Assembly (NCBI GenBank): GCA_001824745.1
Contig: MHSZ01000032.1
Coordinates: 83,172-90,653, forward strand
DNA length: 7,482 nucleotides
Reading direction: 5' to 3'
Origin: Candidatus Terrybacteria bacterium RIFCSPLOWO2_01_FULL_58_14
GTDB taxonomy: Bacteria; Patescibacteriota; Minisyncoccia; Terrybacterales; 2-01-FULL-58-14
Shown here one piece after another: positions 4,965-7,482 of the stretch (positions are counted from its first letter, which is position 1; the number at the start of each line of letters is the position of its first letter). The notes below the pieces were generated by a model, which saw only the letters and a list, made by a program, of their open reading frames with translations, ran no database searches and was not told the DNA's origin. Made by a program: the position numbers and the translations under genes.

Positions 4965-4986
4965 ATGGCCCGAAAAGCGCTATAGT
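4958..4986 (+). promoter_or_regulatory. Promoter for the DoxX-like gene
   Basis: TATAGT at 4981-4986 is a good -10. The -35 hexamer 17 bases upstream (TTTTCT, 4958-4963) is weak. Predicted +1 is about 4993, giving a roughly 50-base leader that carries a Shine-Dalgarno and a five-codon ORF before the doxX ATG. An in-frame GTG at 4985 overlaps the -10 and cannot be the start if this promoter is used. Confidence 0.45.
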
Positions 4987-5027
4987 GTCGCTGATATCTC
5001 CGCGGGTATCGGGGGAAGGGAATCCTG

Positions 5028-5045
5028 ATGTCTCGCGTGTCGTGA
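5028..5045 (+). CDS. Five-codon leader ORF (MSRVS) overlapping the DoxX start
   Basis: An ATG at 5028 has an ideal ribosome-binding site, AAGGG at 5016-5020 in a purine run, 7 bases upstream. It reads M-S-R-V-S and stops at TGA 5043-5045. That stop overlaps the doxX ATG (5045-5047) as TGATG, the usual geometry of stop-restart coupling. The doxX ATG itself has no nearby Shine-Dalgarno, so ribosomes may load here and re-initiate. It carries no obvious attenuation residues. A sequence error that hides a longer doxX N-terminus would look the same. Confidence 0.4.
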   Translation: MSRVS

Positions 5046-5539
5046 TGCCGTTCTCCTCGCCACGTTTTCTGCTCCGCGTCGGCCTCGCGTTCACGCTCCT
5101 CTACGCGGCAGCAGCGTCGTTCTCGCGGCCGACGGCATGGGCCGCGTTTTTCCCTGCATGGACGACGGCCTTCGTTCCGAGAGAGATCCTCCTGCCGGCC
5201 TTCGCCTTCTTTGAGGTCGTCCTCGCCTTGTGGCTGGTTTCGAATCGGTTTCCTGCGATCGCGGCGGCGAGTGCCGCGTTCGTGTTTGGGGCCATCGCAA
5301 TCTTCAATCTTGCCGCACTCGATATCATTTTCCGCGATGTGGGTCTTGCGTTCGCCGGCTTAGCACTCGTTTCACTTTCGTTCGCAGATGATACGTTCGC
5401 GCAGACATTGCTCGCGCGATACCGCAACCTCCCGCCGCGCCGGAGAATAGCGCTGTGGTTTTTTCTTCTTGGAGCGTTGATGCTTAGCTACGCCCTTCTT
5501 GGACTCCGCGGTATTATTGCGCCGCCGCGATTGCCGTGA
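5045..5539 (+). CDS. DoxX-like integral membrane protein
   Basis: A 164-residue, very hydrophobic protein with helices at about residues 8-26, 47-65, 70-92 and 96-113, plus a fifth at about 138-155 after a basic loop (RYRNLPPRRR). The four-helix core, the early LLRVGLAFTLLYA segment and the central FFEVVLALWLV helix resemble the DoxX/DoxD-like superfamily, whose members are often tied to quinone or thiol redox chemistry. No cysteine is present, so direct disulfide chemistry is excluded. The start is uncertain: ATG 5045 is preferred through coupling to the leader ORF; GTG 5042 is adjacent and GTG 4985 unlikely. It lies between vkor and dnaG on the same strand, only 24 bases before dnaG. The membrane-protein call is firm; the DoxX assignment is moderate. 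Confidence 0.72.
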   Translation: MPFSSPRFLLRVGLAFTLLYAAAASFSRPTAWAAFFPAWTTAFVPREILLPAFAFFEVVLALWLVSNRFPAIAAASAAFVFGAIAIFNLAALDIIFRDVGLAFAGLALVSLSFADDTFAQTLLARYRNLPPRRRIALWFFLLGALMLSYALLGLRGIIAPPRLP

Positions 5540-5563
5540 GGCGCGAATAACTCTGTTTTTCGC

Positions 5564-7390
5564 ATGACTCCCGTTGAACAAATCAAATCACGACTCGATA
5601 TCGTAGAAGTGGTGGGCGGCTACATAAAGCTTCAACGCGCCGGGATCAACCTCAAGGCACGCTGTCCCTTCCATAATGAGAAAACCCCTTCGTTTTTTGT
5701 ATCGCCCGCCAGGCAGACTTGGCATTGCTTTGGATGCAGCAAAGGAGGCGACATTTTTTCCTTTGTCCAAGAAATCGAGGGAATGGAGTTTCCCGAGGCG
5801 CTGCGGATATTGGCGCAACGCGCCGGCGTGGAGCTGGTGCATGAATCGCGCGAGCGGCGTGATGCGCGCAGCCGCCTTTTCGAAGCCAATGAGTTAGCCG
5901 TGAAGTTTTTCGAAACGCAACTCCTCAAAAGTCCTGCCGGGGGGCGGGCGCTTGCGTATCTTCGGGATCGCGGCCTCCGAGACGAGACCATCCATGCGTT
6001 TCGTCTCGGCTGGGCTCCGGAGGCGCAAGACGCGCTTCTCGTGTTCCTCCGAGGACGCGGGTTCTCTGATAAGGCGCTCGATGAGGTAGGACTCGCAACT
6101 CGCGCGCGCGACGGCTTTCGGGCTCGATTCCGGGGGAGGATCATGTTCCCGATTTTTGATGGAAGCAACCGTACGGTTGGCTTTACGGGACGCATTTTCG
6201 GTCGCGAGGAGGGAGAGTATGATCCCAAATATCTCAATACGCCGGAGACCCCGATTTTCGAAAAACACCGTATTCTCTATGGGCTCTCGGCAGCTCGCAA
6301 GGAGATTCGACGACGAGGAGTAGCATTGCTCGTGGAAGGCCAGATGGATTGTCTCTTGGCGCATCAAGCGACGAGCGCTCACGCCGTTGCGACTTCCGGT
6401 ACGGCCTTGAGCCCGCAGCATTTGGTGGTGCTCAAGCGACTCGCGGACACGGTGATTTTTTCCTATGACGCTGACGTTGCAGGTATCGAGGCGGCGAAAC
6501 GAGGCATCGATCTTGCCCTGGAAGCGGGCTTCATCGTACGGCTTGCTGTTGTACCGAAAGGGAAAGATCCCGCCGATCTTATTCGTGATGATATCGCGGC
6601 ATGGCAGGAGCTTCTCGAACACGGCACGCAGCCCATCATCGGGTTCTTGCTGGAGCAGGCGCTCGCAGCGCACGGTTTAGCATCGCCGGAGGCGAAGCGC
6701 GCGGTAGTTACGGCGGTATTTCCCGCAATCGCGAGGATTTCGAATACAATCGAACGCGCCGAGTGGCTTGAACAGGTGCGCCTTCGTTTAGGGATGACGC
6801 AGGCGAACGCGGAGGCGTTTTGGCAAGAGGTGGTGAAACATGAAGTGAAGAGCATCGAGGCGCCTCAGGTTTCCTCCGAGCAAGATCGGCCGCTTCCCAA
6901 AGAAATACTGTCAAGACGGGAACTCCTTGAGGAACATCTGGTGGCCCTCACGATGCTGCAGGAACAACTCAATGATCTCGGGGATGAAACAATAGTGCGT
7001 TCTTTACGCAATCGCGCACTCTATCGCGTGGCGCTGACTGCGGTGCAACCTGCAGAAGGGGCGTCCCTCGCCATTCCCGAACGCGTTTCGCGATTCCAAG
7101 ATGCCATTGCCGAAGAGTTCAAACCGTATGGGGAGCGCATCGTCTTCATGGTTGAGGAGATGGCGGAATCCATCCGCGACCTTCTCGAGGAACGGAACGC
7201 ATGCTTAAGGGAAATTCGGACACTCGATCTTCGTGAGCGACTCGAAGCGATTTCTACTGAACTGGAGGCCGCGGAGCGCTCCGGCGATTTCGCGCGAACC
7301 CGCGAGCTTACGGAACGCTTTCGAGAATCCTCTGCAAATCTCGCCGCACTTTTCAGCGAGACGTCCCGAGTAACAGAAACGGTTTCCTGA
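5564..7390 (+). CDS. dnaG: DNA primase DnaG
   Basis: The complete replicative primase, 608 residues, which makes the RNA primers for DNA synthesis at the fork. The N-terminal CHC2 zinc domain has ligands C34, H37, C55 and C58 (CPFHNEKTPSF ... HCFGCSKGGD). The RNA-polymerase core follows, with MFPIFDGSNRTVGFTGR from residue 194 and DPKYLNTPETPIF from 220. The TOPRIM fold has E258 in VEGQMD and the acidic pair D302/D304 in YDADVAG. From about residue 430 the protein is a mostly helical, charged helicase-binding region ending in a long coiled-coil-like stretch (about 555-595). All catalytic features are intact and the length is normal. No Shine-Dalgarno is seen near the ATG and the gap from the DoxX-like gene is 24 bases, so co-transcription is likely. 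A basic ORF starts 18 bases after its stop. Confidence 0.98.
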   Translation: MTPVEQIKSRLDIVEVVGGYIKLQRAGINLKARCPFHNEKTPSFFVSPARQTWHCFGCSKGGDIFSFVQEIEGMEFPEALRILAQRAGVELVHESRERRDARSRLFEANELAVKFFETQLLKSPAGGRALAYLRDRGLRDETIHAFRLGWAPEAQDALLVFLRGRGFSDKALDEVGLATRARDGFRARFRGRIMFPIFDGSNRTVGFTGRIFGREEGEYDPKYLNTPETPIFEKHRILYGLSAARKEIRRRGVALLVEGQMDCLLAHQATSAHAVATSGTALSPQHLVVLKRLADTVIFSYDADVAGIEAAKRGIDLALEAGFIVRLAVVPKGKDPADLIRDDIAAWQELLEHGTQPIIGFLLEQALAAHGLASPEAKRAVVTAVFPAIARISNTIERAEWLEQVRLRLGMTQANAEAFWQEVVKHEVKSIEAPQVSSEQDRPLPKEILSRRELLEEHLVALTMLQEQLNDLGDETIVRSLRNRALYRVALTAVQPAEGASLAIPERVSRFQDAIAEEFKPYGERIVFMVEEMAESIRDLLEERNACLREIRTLDLRERLEAISTELEAAERSGDFARTRELTERFRESSANLAALFSETSRVTETVS

Positions 7391-7408
7391 CCGTCGCGAT
7401 AAAGCGCT

Positions 7409-7482
7409 ATGCCGGAGCGAAGAAAGCGAAAACGGCGCATCGGATCCAAACGAGGAGCTGGGCGCCGTGCCATACGCAAATC
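7409..7482 (+). CDS. N-terminus of a very basic protein after dnaG, possibly sigma factor RpoD (runs off the right edge)
   Basis: From the ATG at 7409 the frame stays open for 24 codons to the window end. It begins MPERRKRKRRIGSK and continues almost as basic, with 14 Arg or Lys among 24 residues. It lies 18 bases after dnaG on the same strand with no visible Shine-Dalgarno. In many bacteria dnaG is followed by rpoD, and housekeeping sigma factors of some small-genome lineages carry a Lys/Arg-rich N-terminal extension, so RpoD is the leading guess. No sigma domain lies within the window. A ribosomal or other nucleic-acid-binding protein would also fit. Confidence 0.5.
   Translation, partial: MPERRKRKRRIGSKRGAGRRAIRK

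Noticed and set aside
5894..6673. 259-residue minus-strand ORF opposite dnaG
   Set aside because: It is a shadow frame of the intact primase, with no start signal or recognisable motif.
1..7482. CRISPR array, transposase, prophage or defence gene
   Set aside because: No regularly spaced repeats, no transposase or integrase motifs and no nuclease or toxin-antitoxin signature were found on either strand.

Overview
The window looks like a chromosomal segment of a small-genome bacterium, most plausibly a Candidate Phyla Radiation (Patescibacteria) lineage. This rests on gene content (LemA plus HtpX, a membrane-anchored DsbA with a VKOR partner, a DoxX-like protein, and dnaG followed directly by a very basic N-terminus that could be a sigma factor), tight packing, and several apparently leaderless starts. 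No single marker proves it, and a finer placement cannot be made from this sequence. Coding DNA is GC-rich overall; the dsbA/vkor pair is visibly more AT-rich.

Layout. At the left edge the N-terminus of a membrane-anchored protein runs leftward off the window. A divergent region with a possible tiny minus-strand ORF separates it from a complete PP2C-type Ser/Thr phosphatase on the plus strand, which ends in a clear intrinsic terminator. Next comes a three-gene unit with an extended -10 promoter at its head: lemA, htpX (M48 membrane protease) and a protein with two degenerate TFIIB-like zinc ribbons. A tRNA-Ser(GGA) with encoded CCA follows closely. It is followed by about 90 bases of strongly structured non-coding DNA: a short hairpin and a long, nearly continuous imperfect hairpin ending in a T-tract.

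The second half opens with dsbA and vkor overlapping by 14 bases. This is an oxidative protein-folding pair: VKOR re-oxidises the extracytoplasmic DsbA and passes electrons to quinone. Then come a DoxX-like membrane protein, preceded by a promoter and a five-codon minicistron that overlaps its start, the complete DNA primase gene dnaG, and the first 24 codons of a highly basic protein at the right edge.

Functionally, the window combines envelope quality control (LemA/HtpX), envelope disulfide chemistry (DsbA/VKOR, perhaps DoxX), one signalling phosphatase and core replication. Nothing seen is a mobile element, CRISPR array or defence system. The less ordinary signals are the structured region after the tRNA, the promoter/start geometry suggesting leaderless mRNAs, the doxX minicistron, and the substituted zinc-ribbon ligands.
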